Source: Janthinobacterium sp.
Lineage (GTDB): Bacteria > Pseudomonadota > Gammaproteobacteria > Burkholderiales > Chitinibacteraceae
DNA: 64,000 nt
Assembly (NCBI GenBank): GCA_025360045.1
Contig: JANYCY010000028.1
Location: 1 to 64,000 of the forward strand
Reading direction: 5' to 3'
Shown here piece by piece: positions 38,159 to 46,884 of the stretch (position 1 is the first letter of the stretch; each line of letters opens with the position of its first letter). Both the position numbers and the translations under genes were made by a program. The notes under the pieces are model-generated. The model was not told the DNA's origin, did no database searches, and saw only the letters and a program-made list of their open reading frames with translations.

Positions 38159-38773
38159 ATGAGTATTTTAAGCAAATTAAGCTTCAAAGATCAGGCCTTT
38201 AAGCTGCGCGAAACGGCGATCCTCGATGCAACCACCGCCATACTGGCCAGCAAGGGCTTTGACTTGATGACCATGGACGATGTTGCCCAAGAGGTAGGCA
38301 TTTCTAAACCCAGCCTCTACAAGCACTTTAAATCCAAGGAAGATTTGGTCGGAGCGGCGATGATTCGCCTGATTGATGGCGCGCTCGATTATCTGGGAGC
38401 CATGCCCGCAGGGCTAAGCCCAATCCAGCAGCTAAAAGACTTGCTTGCTTGGGCTTTAATAATCAGGCTAGAGGGCGGCATGCCTTTTCTGCCATCAACC
38501 AGCACACATGTGCGCGAAATGCTGACGCGTAACCTGAAATACGTCATGAGAGTGTTGAAATTAAATGGCAAGATGGAGGCCATCGTTCAGCAAGCTCAAA
38601 AACAAGGCCAGCTCAACCCTGCCCTACCTGTTGATGTGATTTTATTTGCCTATTACGCCAGAACCTGCGACCCGGCCGTAGAATACTTACAGCTTTACAG
38701 CAAGCTGGATCACCAAACCATCGTCGCATCAATGTTAGAAGTCTGTTTTTCCGGCCTGAAAAACCAAGCATAA
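38159..38773 (+). CDS. TetR/AcrR family regulator
   Basis: A 204-residue one-component repressor. The N-terminal helix-turn-helix is clear: ILDATTAILASKGFDLMTMDDVAQEVGISKPSLYKHFKSKEDL (about residues 20-63). The C-terminal ligand domain is helical and not recognisable. It is divergent from the amine oxidase to NTF2 operon and is the natural candidate to control it, in contrast to the sigma-E/ChrR pair that accompanies similar clusters elsewhere. Whether it also affects the downstream gshA is unknown. Confidence 0.9.
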   Translation: MSILSKLSFKDQAFKLRETAILDATTAILASKGFDLMTMDDVAQEVGISKPSLYKHFKSKEDLVGAAMIRLIDGALDYLGAMPAGLSPIQQLKDLLAWALIIRLEGGMPFLPSTSTHVREMLTRNLKYVMRVLKLNGKMEAIVQQAQKQGQLNPALPVDVILFAYYARTCDPAVEYLQLYSKLDHQTIVASMLEVCFSGLKNQA

Positions 38774-38867
38774 ACAGCAGGCAAGCGAATTAACAGCCGC
38801 CCAGAGTTGAATCCAACGCCCTTTGCCCGCATATGCCCTGCATGAATCTACTAAGGAATACCCCAAA

Positions 38868-38969
38868 ATGAGCGTTCCACATCTGACCACCGCACTCACA
38901 GGCCCGCTGCTGGATTTGGAACGTTCAATGTTTGCTGCCCTTTTCTATAGCGTCGAGGTTTCAAAATGA
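38868..38969 (+). pseudogene. Remnant of a second gshA 5' end
   Basis: An intact start (ribosome site AAGGAA, ATG at 38868) encodes 33 residues, of which the first 19 (MSVPHLTTALTGPLLDLER) are identical to the N-terminus of GshA encoded 98 bases downstream. The nucleotide match extends for about 73 bases with roughly ten differences, several at third codon positions, then ends abruptly. The frame then runs into the gshA ribosome site and stops as ATGA on the real gshA start. This reads as the stump of another gshA allele, still possibly translated as a leader peptide. Confidence 0.85.
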
Positions 38970-40228
38970 GCGTCCCACATCTAACCACTGCACTCACAGG
39001 CCCGCTATTAGATTTGGAACGTAAAATTTTGGCTGCCCAGCCTGAAATCGAGCATTGGTTCCGCAATCAGTGGCAGGAACACACCCCGCCGTTTTATGGC
39101 TCGGTGGATTTGCGTAATGCAGGCTATAAGCTGGCTCCGGTTGATATGAATTTATTCCCGGGCGGCTTTAATAACCTAAATCCAGAGTTTCACCCGCTGG
39201 CCGTGCAAGCCACCATGATTGCGCTGGAAGGCTATTGCCCTGATGCGCGCCGTGTATTGCTGATCCCTGAAAACCACACTCGTAATACTTTCTACCTGCA
39301 AAACGTGGCCGCGCTGGCCAAAATCTTGCGCCAAGCTGGCCTAGTCGTGCGTTTAGGCAGCATGAATCCAGAAATAACGGAAAGCACGACACTTGATTTG
39401 CCCGATGGCGGCCAGATCACGCTGGAGCCGATTGTACGCAGCGGAAAACGCGTCAGCATTGCAGGGTTCGATCCTTGTGTAGTCTTACTCAATAACGATT
39501 TATCTGCTGGTATTCCGGCCATCTTGCAAGATATTGAGCAAACGCTGCTGCCACCGCTCAATGCAGGCTGGGCCGTACGCCGAAAAACCCAGCATTTCAC
39601 CGCCTACGATAAAGTGGTTGCCGAATTTGCTGCGCTGATCGATATCGACCCCTGGGTGATTAACCCTTACTTTGAACACGTAGACGGGCTGGATTTCCAC
39701 TCCCGCGCAGGTGAGGACGAGCTGGCCACCACCGTCGATACAATGATTGAAAAAATCCGTATCAAGTACGAGCAGCACGGCATTGATCAAGTGCCTTTTG
39801 TGATCGTCAAAGCCAATGCCGGTACTTACGGCATGGGCATTATGAGCGTGAAATCCGGTGCAGAATTGGTCGGCTTAAATCGCAAGCAACGCAATAAGAT
39901 GAGTGTGATTAAAGAAGGCATGGAAGTCCACGATGTGATCGTGCAAGAAGGCGTGCCAACTTTCGAGCAAATCAATGCTGCCGTAGCCGAGCCGGTGGTG
40001 TATATGCTGGATCGCTTTGTGATTGGTGGCTTTTACCGCGTACATACAGGGCGCGGCATTGATGAAAACTTAAACGCACCAGGCGCACATTTTGTACCAC
40101 TGGCCTTCGCGTCCCCGCTCTCCACCCCCGATTGCGACGGCTCGCCCGACTGCGAGGCCAACCGCTTCTACTCCTACGGCGTAGTCGCAAGACTGGCCTT
40201 ACTGGCTGGGTCTTTAGAGCTGGAGTAA
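38966..40228 (+). CDS. gshA: Glutamate-cysteine ligase
   Basis: First step of glutathione synthesis: ATP-dependent joining of glutamate and cysteine in the cytoplasm. The 420-residue protein belongs to the Acidithiobacillus/betaproteobacterial type, unrelated in sequence to E. coli GshA. Recognisable stretches are PPFYGSVDLRNAGYKLAPVD, LFPGGFNNLNPEF, VPFVIVKANAGTYGMGIMSVKSG and FVIGGFYRVHTGRG, the latter parts ATP-grasp-like. The ATG at 38966 follows GAGGTTTCAAA and overlaps the stop of the remnant upstream. It is followed by gshB after 392 bases filled with repeats. Confidence 0.93.
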   Translation: MSVPHLTTALTGPLLDLERKILAAQPEIEHWFRNQWQEHTPPFYGSVDLRNAGYKLAPVDMNLFPGGFNNLNPEFHPLAVQATMIALEGYCPDARRVLLIPENHTRNTFYLQNVAALAKILRQAGLVVRLGSMNPEITESTTLDLPDGGQITLEPIVRSGKRVSIAGFDPCVVLLNNDLSAGIPAILQDIEQTLLPPLNAGWAVRRKTQHFTAYDKVVAEFAALIDIDPWVINPYFEHVDGLDFHSRAGEDELATTVDTMIEKIRIKYEQHGIDQVPFVIVKANAGTYGMGIMSVKSGAELVGLNRKQRNKMSVIKEGMEVHDVIVQEGVPTFEQINAAVAEPVVYMLDRFVIGGFYRVHTGRGIDENLNAPGAHFVPLAFASPLSTPDCDGSPDCEANRFYSYGVVARLALLAGSLELE

Positions 40229-40252
40229 GTTTAAAACGTAGGCGTAGGTCAA

Positions 40253-40590
40253 AAAAATCTTAGGACACAGAGAACACGGAGAAAGACAAAAGCGAGAAAA
40301 CCGATGAGAAAGCTAAAAAATGTGGGGCTAAATCATTTTTGGTGTAAGCATTTTTATTCAAACTGTAAAGTCGTCATCCCCGAGTGTTTTTGTCGGGGAT
40401 CCAGTTGTACAACCCTATTCACTTAAGCAAAACCAACAGAATTGGTGTTCTTTGTAGGAGCGGCTTTAGTTGGCAGGATTGAGCTGTTGCGCCACTGGAT
40501 TCCCGATAATGTCATTCGGGAATGACGCTTTGCATTGTTTTAGCTCGCTTTTGCTTTTCTCTGTGTTCTTTGTGTCTACAGAATTTTTTA
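40253..40590. repeat. Family B arms enclosing a family F element
   Basis: B-like arms at 40253-40290 (CACAGAGAACACGGAGAAAG) and 40547-40590 (CTTTTCTCTGTGTTCTTTGTG) flank an F palindrome at 40371-40528 (TCGTCATCCCCGAGTGT with GGGGATCCAG, and CTGGATTCCCGATAATG with TTCGGGAATGACG). Same nesting as 6027-6308. It fills the gshA-gshB gap and creates a false extension of the gshB frame back to 40522. Confidence 0.65.
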
Positions 40591-40620
40591 GTTTTTCCTC
40601 AATATTTGAAATGGGCCGCT

Positions 40621-41568
40621 ATGAAAATCCTTGTCGTGCTTGATCCGCTTGCCAGCTTAAAAATTTACAAAGACAGCAGCTACGCCATGATGCGTGAGGC
40701 GGATTTGCGGGGGCATTTGCTGTTTACTTGTGGTGCTGAAAATTTAAGAATTAAAGACAGTATCGTCGAAGCACAAGCCGCCCAGCTGCACTTTACCCAA
40801 ACCCAAACTGGCCACGATTGGTATAGCCAAGGCGATGCCGCGATTACAGCGCTGAAAGACTTCGATGCGGTGATCATGCGTAAAGATCCGCCCTTTGATC
40901 AGCAATATTTTTACGCCACTCAATTGTTTACACTGGCCGAAGCGCAGGGTGCAAAAGTATTTAATCGTGGGCAGGCGCTGCGCGACTTTAATGAAAAACT
41001 GGCGATTTTAAAGTTTCCTCAGTTCACCGCGCCTACCCTAGTCAGCCAGCAAGAATCCGATATCCGTGCGTTTTTAGCTGAGCATGGCGATATTATTTTG
41101 AAGCCACTCGATGGCATGGGCGGCACAGGGATTTTCCGTCTTACACAGGCGGATCCAAATGTAGGCTCGATTATCGAAACGCTGACGGCCAATGGCACAC
41201 AGACCATTATGGCGCAGCGCTATATTGCGGCGATTAAAGAAGGCGATAAGCGCATTCTGCTGATCGATGGCAAGCCGGTGGACTGGTGCCTAGCGCGTAT
41301 CCCCAAGGCCGGAGAAACACGCGGTAATTTGGCGGCAGGCGGCAGCGGTGTGGCAAGGCCATTAACGGCCAGAGACAGAGAAGTTGCCGAAGCACTGGGG
41401 CCGCAGCTGGCCGCGCAAGGCTTGCTACTGGTGGGGTTGGATGTGATTGGCGAAAACCTTACCGAGGTGAATGTTACTAGCCCGACCTGCTTTGCCGAAA
41501 TCACCGCGCAATCTGGGATTAATGTAGCAGCCCTCTTTATCGACGCTTTAGAAAGGCTTGCAAACTGA
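40621..41568 (+). CDS. gshB: Glutathione synthetase
   Basis: Second step of glutathione synthesis, adding glycine to gamma-glutamylcysteine with ATP. From the ATG at 40621 the 315 residues are the normal length: [20 protein letters not shown], the [15 protein letters not shown] motif, the ATP-grasp core [16 protein letters not shown], and [10 protein letters not shown] and [11 protein letters not shown] near the C-terminus. The frame is open back to 40522, but that part is a family B repeat. Downstream there is a second, broken copy of its last 25 or so codons. Confidence 0.95.
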   Translation: MKILVVLDPLASLKIYKDSSYAMMREADLRGHLLFTCGAENLRIKDSIVEAQAAQLHFTQTQTGHDWYSQGDAAITALKDFDAVIMRKDPPFDQQYFYATQLFTLAEAQGAKVFNRGQALRDFNEKLAILKFPQFTAPTLVSQQESDIRAFLAEHGDIILKPLDGMGGTGIFRLTQADPNVGSIIETLTANGTQTIMAQRYIAAIKEGDKRILLIDGKPVDWCLARIPKAGETRGNLAAGGSGVARPLTARDREVAEALGPQLAAQGLLLVGLDVIGENLTEVNVTSPTCFAEITAQSGINVAALFIDALERLAN

Positions 41569-41588
41569 TGCGTAACACACGAGCAGCA

Positions 41589-41678
41589 AGCCACATCCTC
41601 GCCAAGATCAGCGCGCAATCTGGAATTAATGTAGCAGGCTTGTTTATTGATGCGCTAGAAAAGCACGCCGCAGCATGA
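41589..41678 (+). pseudogene. Remnant of a second gshB 3' end
   Basis: In frame to its own TGA, this segment encodes [20 protein letters not shown] ahead of KHAAA, closely matching the true GshB C-terminus [20 protein letters not shown] ahead of RLAN. It has no start of its own. Its TGA (41676-41678) overlaps the apbE ATG as ATGA, a normal coupled junction, whereas the intact gshB ends 106 bases before apbE. This suggests the remnant is the original gshB end and the complete gshAB pair was brought in between. Confidence 0.88.
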
Positions 41679-42703
41679 AACGCCTCTGCTTGCTGATGGC
41701 TCTGCTGCTATTAAGTGCTTGCGGCAAGGCCCCGCTTTATCAGCAAGAAAGCTATGTGTTTGGTACGCGGGTACAGCTCTCTATCTGGGGCTTACCCGAA
41801 GATGTGGCCCAAAAGCATGCGGCGGCGGTGTTCGCCGATTTAGATCGCATCCATACCCGTCTGCACCCTTGGCAGCCCTCCGAAATCACCCGAATTAACG
41901 CCAGCTTTGCCAAGGGTGAAGCGGCGCTGATCGATACCGAAACAGTGGCACTGCTTAAGCAAGCAAGTAAGTATGCAGATCGATCTGAGCAGCTGTTTAA
42001 TCCGGCAATGGGCGGCTTGGTTGAGGCTTGGGGCTTTCATAAAGATAGTTACGCTGCTGTTTTACCCAAGAGCGAAACCATCGCCGATTTACTCGCCAGC
42101 CAGCCCAAAATGAGCGATCTCACCTTTGATGCCACTACGGTCAGTAGCCGTAATCCGGCAGTACAAATCGATACCGGTGGCTTTGCTAAGGGCTGGGCAC
42201 TCGATCGAGCGGCCAGCTATTTGCGCAAACACCGCGTAAATAATGCGCTGATTAATATCGGCGGCAATGTATTGGCGCTAGGCAAAAAAGATCAAACGCC
42301 GTGGATTGTGGGCATACAACACCCTAGAGCGCCGCAAGCGATGGCGACAATTGCTTTAAGAGACGGCGAGGCGATTGGCACATCGGGCGACTATCAGCGT
42401 TTTTTTGAAGTCGCCGGCAAGCGTTACTCACATTTAATCGACCCACGTACCGGCCAGCCTGCAACAAGCATGGAAGCAGCAACGGTAATTGCACCGCCTA
42501 GTTTGGAAGCAGGAGCCATATCTGATGCGGCAACCAAACCCATTTTTATTGATGGCATAGGAAATACACTACGCCATGCCAAGCGGTTTGGATTGCAAGA
42601 TGTACTGATCGTGGGTAATGATGGCAGTTTCTATGTGACAGCAGATTTACAACGTCGGCTGACATGGATTAAGCCTCCAGTACATATTTACCGCCTGCGC
42701 TAG
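41675..42703 (+). CDS. apbE: FAD:protein FMN transferase ApbE
   Basis: Attaches FMN covalently to Ser/Thr of target flavoproteins such as NqrB, NqrC or RnfG on the periplasmic side. The 342-residue protein is a lipoprotein (lipobox LLSA-C16). Family motifs include FGTRVQLSIWG, LFNPAMGGLVEAWGF, the flavin site VQIDTGGFAKGWALDRA and INIGGNVLALG, and SHLIDPRTGQPAT with an Asp-containing metal site further on (GAISDAATK). It begins on the stop of the gshB remnant (ATGA). No nqr or rnf genes are in the window. Confidence 0.94.
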   Translation: MKRLCLLMALLLLSACGKAPLYQQESYVFGTRVQLSIWGLPEDVAQKHAAAVFADLDRIHTRLHPWQPSEITRINASFAKGEAALIDTETVALLKQASKYADRSEQLFNPAMGGLVEAWGFHKDSYAAVLPKSETIADLLASQPKMSDLTFDATTVSSRNPAVQIDTGGFAKGWALDRAASYLRKHRVNNALINIGGNVLALGKKDQTPWIVGIQHPRAPQAMATIALRDGEAIGTSGDYQRFFEVAGKRYSHLIDPRTGQPATSMEAATVIAPPSLEAGAISDAATKPIFIDGIGNTLRHAKRFGLQDVLIVGNDGSFYVTADLQRRLTWIKPPVHIYRLR

Positions 42704-42796
42704 CTGTTAATGTAAGACAAAAGCGGTATATTTATGGAACTGTTGTTTTCTTGTTTATTTATAACATCAAACTTACACCCATTAAGGTAGGAAGGT

Positions 42797-43198
42797 ATGG
42801 TTGGTATTATCATCGTGACACATGTGTCTTTAGGCGAAGCCTTAGTCTCGTGTGCTCAACATATCATGGCGCGAGAGCTGCCCAATTTGCTGCAGCTCTC
42901 TGTCAGCAAAGCGGATGAGCCCGACGAAGTGGTTCGGCGCGCCAGAGAAATGATTAGCAAGCTAGACGATGGCTCAGGCGTTTTATTGCTCACAGATATT
43001 TACGGCGGCACACCTTCTAATGTGGCCCAGCGCTTAGTGGTCGCTGGCAAAGTCGAAGCTATTGCAGGAGTTAACTTACCGATGCTGGTTAGAACACTGA
43101 GCTATAGCCACCAAGCGCTAGAAGTTGTCGTCAGCAAAGCGATTACTGGCGGTTTAGAAGGCGTTCTTTATATGCTGCCTAGCAGCGAGCAGGCGTAA
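42797..43198 (+). CDS. PTS EIIA component, mannose family
   Basis: A 133-residue EIIA-Man domain with the phosphorylated His at position 9 (MVGIIIVTHVSLGEALV) and the family core LLLTDIYGGTPSNVAQRL. No EIIB, EIIC or EIID genes accompany it, so in this setting (upstream of HPr and EI) it is probably a regulatory phosphocarrier of the kind found in Neisseria and other betaproteobacteria, not part of a sugar permease. Strong ribosome site AGGAAGGT. Confidence 0.92.
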   Translation: MVGIIIVTHVSLGEALVSCAQHIMARELPNLLQLSVSKADEPDEVVRRAREMISKLDDGSGVLLLTDIYGGTPSNVAQRLVVAGKVEAIAGVNLPMLVRTLSYSHQALEVVVSKAITGGLEGVLYMLPSSEQA

Positions 43199-43230
43199 AT
43201 AATCAGCCAATACATTGGCATGCTAATCGC

Positions 43231-43300
43231 GTAGGGCGTGTGAAACCCGCCAAACTTTGGCATGAAATCCAAGAAAAACGGCGGGTTTCACCCGCCCTAG
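43231..43300. repeat. Repeat family C, full palindrome
   Basis: GTAGGGCGTGTGAAACCCGC faces GCGGGTTTCACCCGCCCTAG with a 30-base loop, between the EIIA and HPr genes. Confidence 0.75.
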
Positions 43301-43382
43301 AAAAAGGCCATGCAAGCCATTGGCTTAACTTGATGGGTATAAGCAGCTTTACCCCGCTAACCCAAGCTACGGAATAAGTGAT

Positions 43383-43655
43383 ATGCCAATCAACGAAGTA
43401 GAAATCGTCAACAAACTAGGCTTACATGCTCGTGCATCTAGCAAGCTCACTCAACTCGCCAGCCAATTTCAATGCGAAGTCTGGCTGAGCCGTAATCAAA
43501 AACGGGTGAATGCCAAATCAATTATGGGCGTTATGATGTTGGCCGCAGGCAAAGGCAGCAAAATTCTGCTAGAAACTGACAACGGCCCCGATGCAGATGC
43601 CGCAATGACCGCCATTTCAGCTTTAATATCAGATAAGTTTGGCGAAGGTGAGTAA
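43383..43655 (+). CDS. ptsH: Phosphocarrier protein HPr
   Basis: Relays phosphate from enzyme I to EIIA proteins. The 90-residue protein has the active His15 (LGLHARASSKLTQLA) and the regulatory-site Ser46 (NAKSIMGVMMLAAGKG). Ser46 with this context is the type recognised by HPr kinase in many proteobacteria; no hprK is seen here. It lies between the EIIA-Man and ptsI genes, separated from EIIA by a C palindrome. Confidence 0.96.
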   Translation: MPINEVEIVNKLGLHARASSKLTQLASQFQCEVWLSRNQKRVNAKSIMGVMMLAAGKGSKILLETDNGPDADAAMTAISALISDKFGEGE

Positions 43656-43845
43656 TAGCAACTTGCAAGAATAAGCTTACGGAGCGTCGTAGCCCCGCTC
43701 ACACGGGAAGCAACACCAAGATAGAAACATGGAGCGTGTTTTGTTTCTTATCAGCATCCATTTTTAAGCTTTATCAGGGATTGATCAGTTTTGTACTCAA
43801 AATAACGATTGCGATCACCGGCACGGTGGCAAAAGAGGAAGGTTT

Positions 43846-45576
43846 ATGAGCATTACGCTACAAGGAATTGGCATTGGGGGTGGGATTGCAATTGGGCAAG
43901 CTCACCTTATATCGCATGCCGATATCGAAATTGCTCATTACCAACTGACCGCTGCCGACATCCCCGCCGAACTAGCCCGTTTTGATGATGCTATTCGCGT
44001 GACTCGTAAGTCCTTAGAAATGCTCTGGGGCAGTATCCCTGAGAATGCCCCTGCCGAGCTGGGTGCGTTTCTGTCGCTGCATATCATGCTGCTTAACGAT
44101 CCCATGCTCTCTAAAGAGCCTCGGCATTTGATTGAGCAGCAGCACTGCAATGCCGACTGGGCACTCAAGCAGCAACTAGAAGTGCTACTCGCCCAGTTTG
44201 ATGAAATCGAAGATGAATACCTCAGAGAGCGCCGTACCGATGTGATTCAAGTGGTCGAGCGGGTATTTAAAACGCTAGCGGGCCACGAAACTCACTCGCA
44301 CCCACTCGCTGAAATCGCCCCGGACTGCATTCTGGTGGCACATGACCTTAGCCCCGCCGATATGGTGTTGTTTAAAGACACGGCCTACCTCGCCTTTATT
44401 ACCGATGTCGGTGGCCCCACTTCGCACACGGCGATTTTAGCCCGCAGCTTAGATCTGCCATCGGTGCTGGCCCTGCGCCACGCCCGCGAGCTGATTCGTG
44501 AAGACGAGCTGATTATTGTCGATGGCATTACCGGTGTGGTCATCATCGATCCCGATGAAATCATCCTCAAAGAATACCGGCTGATCCAAGCAGACTGGCT
44601 TAAAAAGCAGCATGCCTTACAAGATATTCGTACCCGTAAGCCCATCACCAAAGATGGTGAAGAGATTGAGCTATTTGCCAATATTGAAGTACCTGATGAC
44701 TGCCTGTTATCCATAGAAAATGGTGCGACTGGCGTTGGCTTATTTCGCTCTGAATTCTTATTTTTATCTGAAGAAGACTTGCCTACCGAAGAAGAACAGT
44801 TCCTTGCGTACAAGCAAGTGGCTGAGGCCATGAAAGGCCAGCCGGTGATTATTCGTACCGTCGATTTAGGCAAAGATAAAATCCCCAAGTGGCAGCAAGA
44901 GCGCGAAACACCGAATCCCGCACTGGGGCTAACCGGCATTCGCCTCTGCATGGCCGAGCCGCAAATGTTCCGCACCCAGCTGCGTGCCCTGTTGCGTGCG
45001 TCAGCCTATGGCAAGATCAAGCTACTGCTGCCCATGCTTTCTTATGTAGGTGAAGTACGGCAAACACGTAAGCATTTAGAAGAAGCCAAGGCGCAGCTTA
45101 AAGAAGCCGGTGTGGCTTTTGATGAAAACATCGAGCTAGGCGGCATGATCGAAGTGCCCGCGGCGGCGATACAAGTCGAGCAATTCTTAGCCCATCTCGA
45201 TTTTATCTCGATCGGCACCAACGATTTAATCCAATACACGCTGGCTGTAGATCGTAACGACGATGCGGTATCGCACCTGTATGACCCGCTGCATCCGGCC
45301 GTGATTCAGCTGCTGCACCATGTGATTAGCACCGCAAATCGTATGGGTAAGCCGGTATCAATGTGCGGGGAAATGGCGGGCGACCCAGCGCTAACACGGC
45401 TATTACTCGGCCTTGGGCTAAGACGCTTCTCTATGCTGCCGATTCAGCTGCTTAAAGTAAAACAAGAAATCCTCACCGGCGAAATGCACAGAATTAAGCC
45501 GCTGGTAGAACAAATGCTCATCGCTGAAGATAGCCAGTGCCTGCGTGAGCTATTGCAGCAGTTGCATCAGAGCTAG
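43846..45576 (+). CDS. ptsI: Phosphoenolpyruvate-protein phosphotransferase (enzyme I)
   Basis: Takes phosphate from phosphoenolpyruvate and passes it to HPr. The 576 residues are full length. The phosphohistidine is H194 in ITDVGGPTSHTAILARSLDLP, and the PEP-binding barrel has GATGVGLFRSEFLFL, RTVDLGKDKIP, GIRLCMAEPQMFRTQLRALLRAS and the catalytic Cys region PVSMCGEMAGDP. The ATG follows AGAGGAAGGTTT. It ends the EIIA-HPr-EI unit; with EIIA-Man this is likely a regulatory rather than sugar-import PTS. Confidence 0.97.
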   Translation: MSITLQGIGIGGGIAIGQAHLISHADIEIAHYQLTAADIPAELARFDDAIRVTRKSLEMLWGSIPENAPAELGAFLSLHIMLLNDPMLSKEPRHLIEQQHCNADWALKQQLEVLLAQFDEIEDEYLRERRTDVIQVVERVFKTLAGHETHSHPLAEIAPDCILVAHDLSPADMVLFKDTAYLAFITDVGGPTSHTAILARSLDLPSVLALRHARELIREDELIIVDGITGVVIIDPDEIILKEYRLIQADWLKKQHALQDIRTRKPITKDGEEIELFANIEVPDDCLLSIENGATGVGLFRSEFLFLSEEDLPTEEEQFLAYKQVAEAMKGQPVIIRTVDLGKDKIPKWQQERETPNPALGLTGIRLCMAEPQMFRTQLRALLRASAYGKIKLLLPMLSYVGEVRQTRKHLEEAKAQLKEAGVAFDENIELGGMIEVPAAAIQVEQFLAHLDFISIGTNDLIQYTLAVDRNDDAVSHLYDPLHPAVIQLLHHVISTANRMGKPVSMCGEMAGDPALTRLLLGLGLRRFSMLPIQLLKVKQEILTGEMHRIKPLVEQMLIAEDSQCLRELLQQLHQS

Positions 45577-45666
45577 GGTTTAGGTGCTAGCTTTTAGCCC
45601 CTTATAGGCATCAAGTTAGGCTTTGATCATGCCCGTAACCACTCATTTGCAAGCATTGCATCATTC

Positions 45667-45687
45667 GTAGGGCGGGTGCAACCCGCC
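45667..45687. repeat. Repeat family C, single arm
   Basis: GTAGGGCGGGTGCAACCCGC without a clear partner arm, between convergent ptsI and the acyltransferase gene. Confidence 0.6.
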
Positions 45688-45749
45688 ATACAAAAAAGCA
45701 AACATGCCATTGACTTTAGTGATGCGTATAAGGTGCTAAGTTTTAACAC

Positions 45750-46613
45750 CTAATACAAGCTTACCTCACCCTCGGGGCGGGTTTTAAAGCGGCGGTGTAG
45801 CCAGTAGTATTGTGATGGATGCTCACGCACCCGCTCTTCAATAAACGCATTCATCCTTGCCGTATCCGCCAGCACATCGTCACTAGGGAAGTTTTCCCAT
45901 GCGGGGTAATAGCGACAAACGAAACCCTCCTTGCTCAGCGTCGTCACCACGGGTACTACGCGCGCCTTGCCCAGTAAGGCCAAGCGCGATAAGCCCGGCA
46001 CGGTGGCCGTTGAAATCCCAAAAAAGGGCACAAACACCGACTCTCGTGGGCCAAGATCCTGATCGGGCAAATAGTAAAAACACACACCCTGCTTAATCGC
46101 CCGCAAAATACCGCGTATGCCTTCACTACGCTTAACTAATAGCGGCTCATTAAAGCGGCGACGCCCCCGCAAAAGCAGCAAATCAAAGGCATTATCATGC
46201 GCAGAGGAATACATTGTTGCTCCGCGATGATCCACCAGATGCCGTGCACCACCAAAATCTAGCCCTAAGAAATGGGGTGCCAGCAAAATAATATGCTGCT
46301 CTTCTACCGCAGAGAAATGCTCCAGCCCTTCGCGCCGAACCAGTTTCTCTACCTGTGCCTGAGTAGCAAACCATAATTTGCTATAGAGAAAAATGCAGGT
46401 GCAAAACTCACGATAATGCTGCCTAAGTATGGCTTCATGCTGCCCAGCGGGCCACTCAGGAAAACACAGCTTTAAATTGGTCAGCCCAATTTTGCGACGC
46501 CTTTTTACTGCGATATACAGCAAGTATCCCAACACCGCCCCAAAGCCGCGCAACAGCCACTGCGGCAAATAGCTTAAACACCAAAAGAGAAGAAGTAACA
46601 AACGATAAATCAT
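45750..46613 (-). CDS. Lipid A acyltransferase-like protein (HX4D type)
   Basis: A 287-residue LpxL/HtrB-family acyltransferase anchored by one N-terminal helix (MIYRLLLLLFWCLSYLPQWL). The catalytic HX4D motif is in LLAPHFLGLDFGG, followed by the usual basic segment RGRRRFNEPLLVKRSEGIRGILRAIKQG and YYLPDQDLGPRESVFVPFFG. It adds a secondary acyl chain to lipid A or a related lipid at the inner membrane. The ATG at 46613 follows AGGTTGCT; the longer frame to 46748 includes implausible hydrophobic sequence. It lies downstream of a second family member on the same strand, so the two probably add different chains. Confidence 0.87.
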   Translation of the reverse strand: MIYRLLLLLFWCLSYLPQWLLRGFGAVLGYLLYIAVKRRRKIGLTNLKLCFPEWPAGQHEAILRQHYREFCTCIFLYSKLWFATQAQVEKLVRREGLEHFSAVEEQHIILLAPHFLGLDFGGARHLVDHRGATMYSSAHDNAFDLLLLRGRRRFNEPLLVKRSEGIRGILRAIKQGVCFYYLPDQDLGPRESVFVPFFGISTATVPGLSRLALLGKARVVPVVTTLSKEGFVCRYYPAWENFPSDDVLADTARMNAFIEERVREHPSQYYWLHRRFKTRPEGEVSLY

Positions 46614-46751
46614 AGCAACCTGAAAGATAAAAACAACACTTCTGAAAGTAAAGCCAAGCAAACTTAGCAGGGTAAAGACGGTGTATTTTGTAAGAAATAG
46701 TAGCCCTAATACAGCCGTGGTAGAACCCTGCCTCAACATAAAACCCACTTT

Positions 46752-46855
46752 TTAAACCACGGAGGAAAAGGAGAACTCGGAGTTTCACGGAGAAAAACAT
46801 AAGCAAGGTTTTCTCCGTGAAACTCCGTGTTCTCTGTGGCATCAAGGTTTAAGGT
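46752..46855. repeat. Repeat family B, full inverted pair
   Basis: TTTAAACCACGGAGGAAAAG with GGAGTTTCACGGAG faces CTCCGTGAAACTCC with TTCTCTGTGGCATCAAGG, between the two acyltransferase genes. Confidence 0.7.
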
Positions 46856-46884
46856 TTGGGTTTTGCTTGAGGTACGACCTAGAG

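Noticed and set aside
40522-40620. N-terminal extension of GshB
   Set aside because: Encoded by a family B repeat arm; GshB homology begins at [10 protein letters not shown] (40621).
45550-45610. Weak stem GCTAG/CTAGC with TTTT after ptsI
   Set aside because: A five-base stem with a long loop is too weak to call a terminator.
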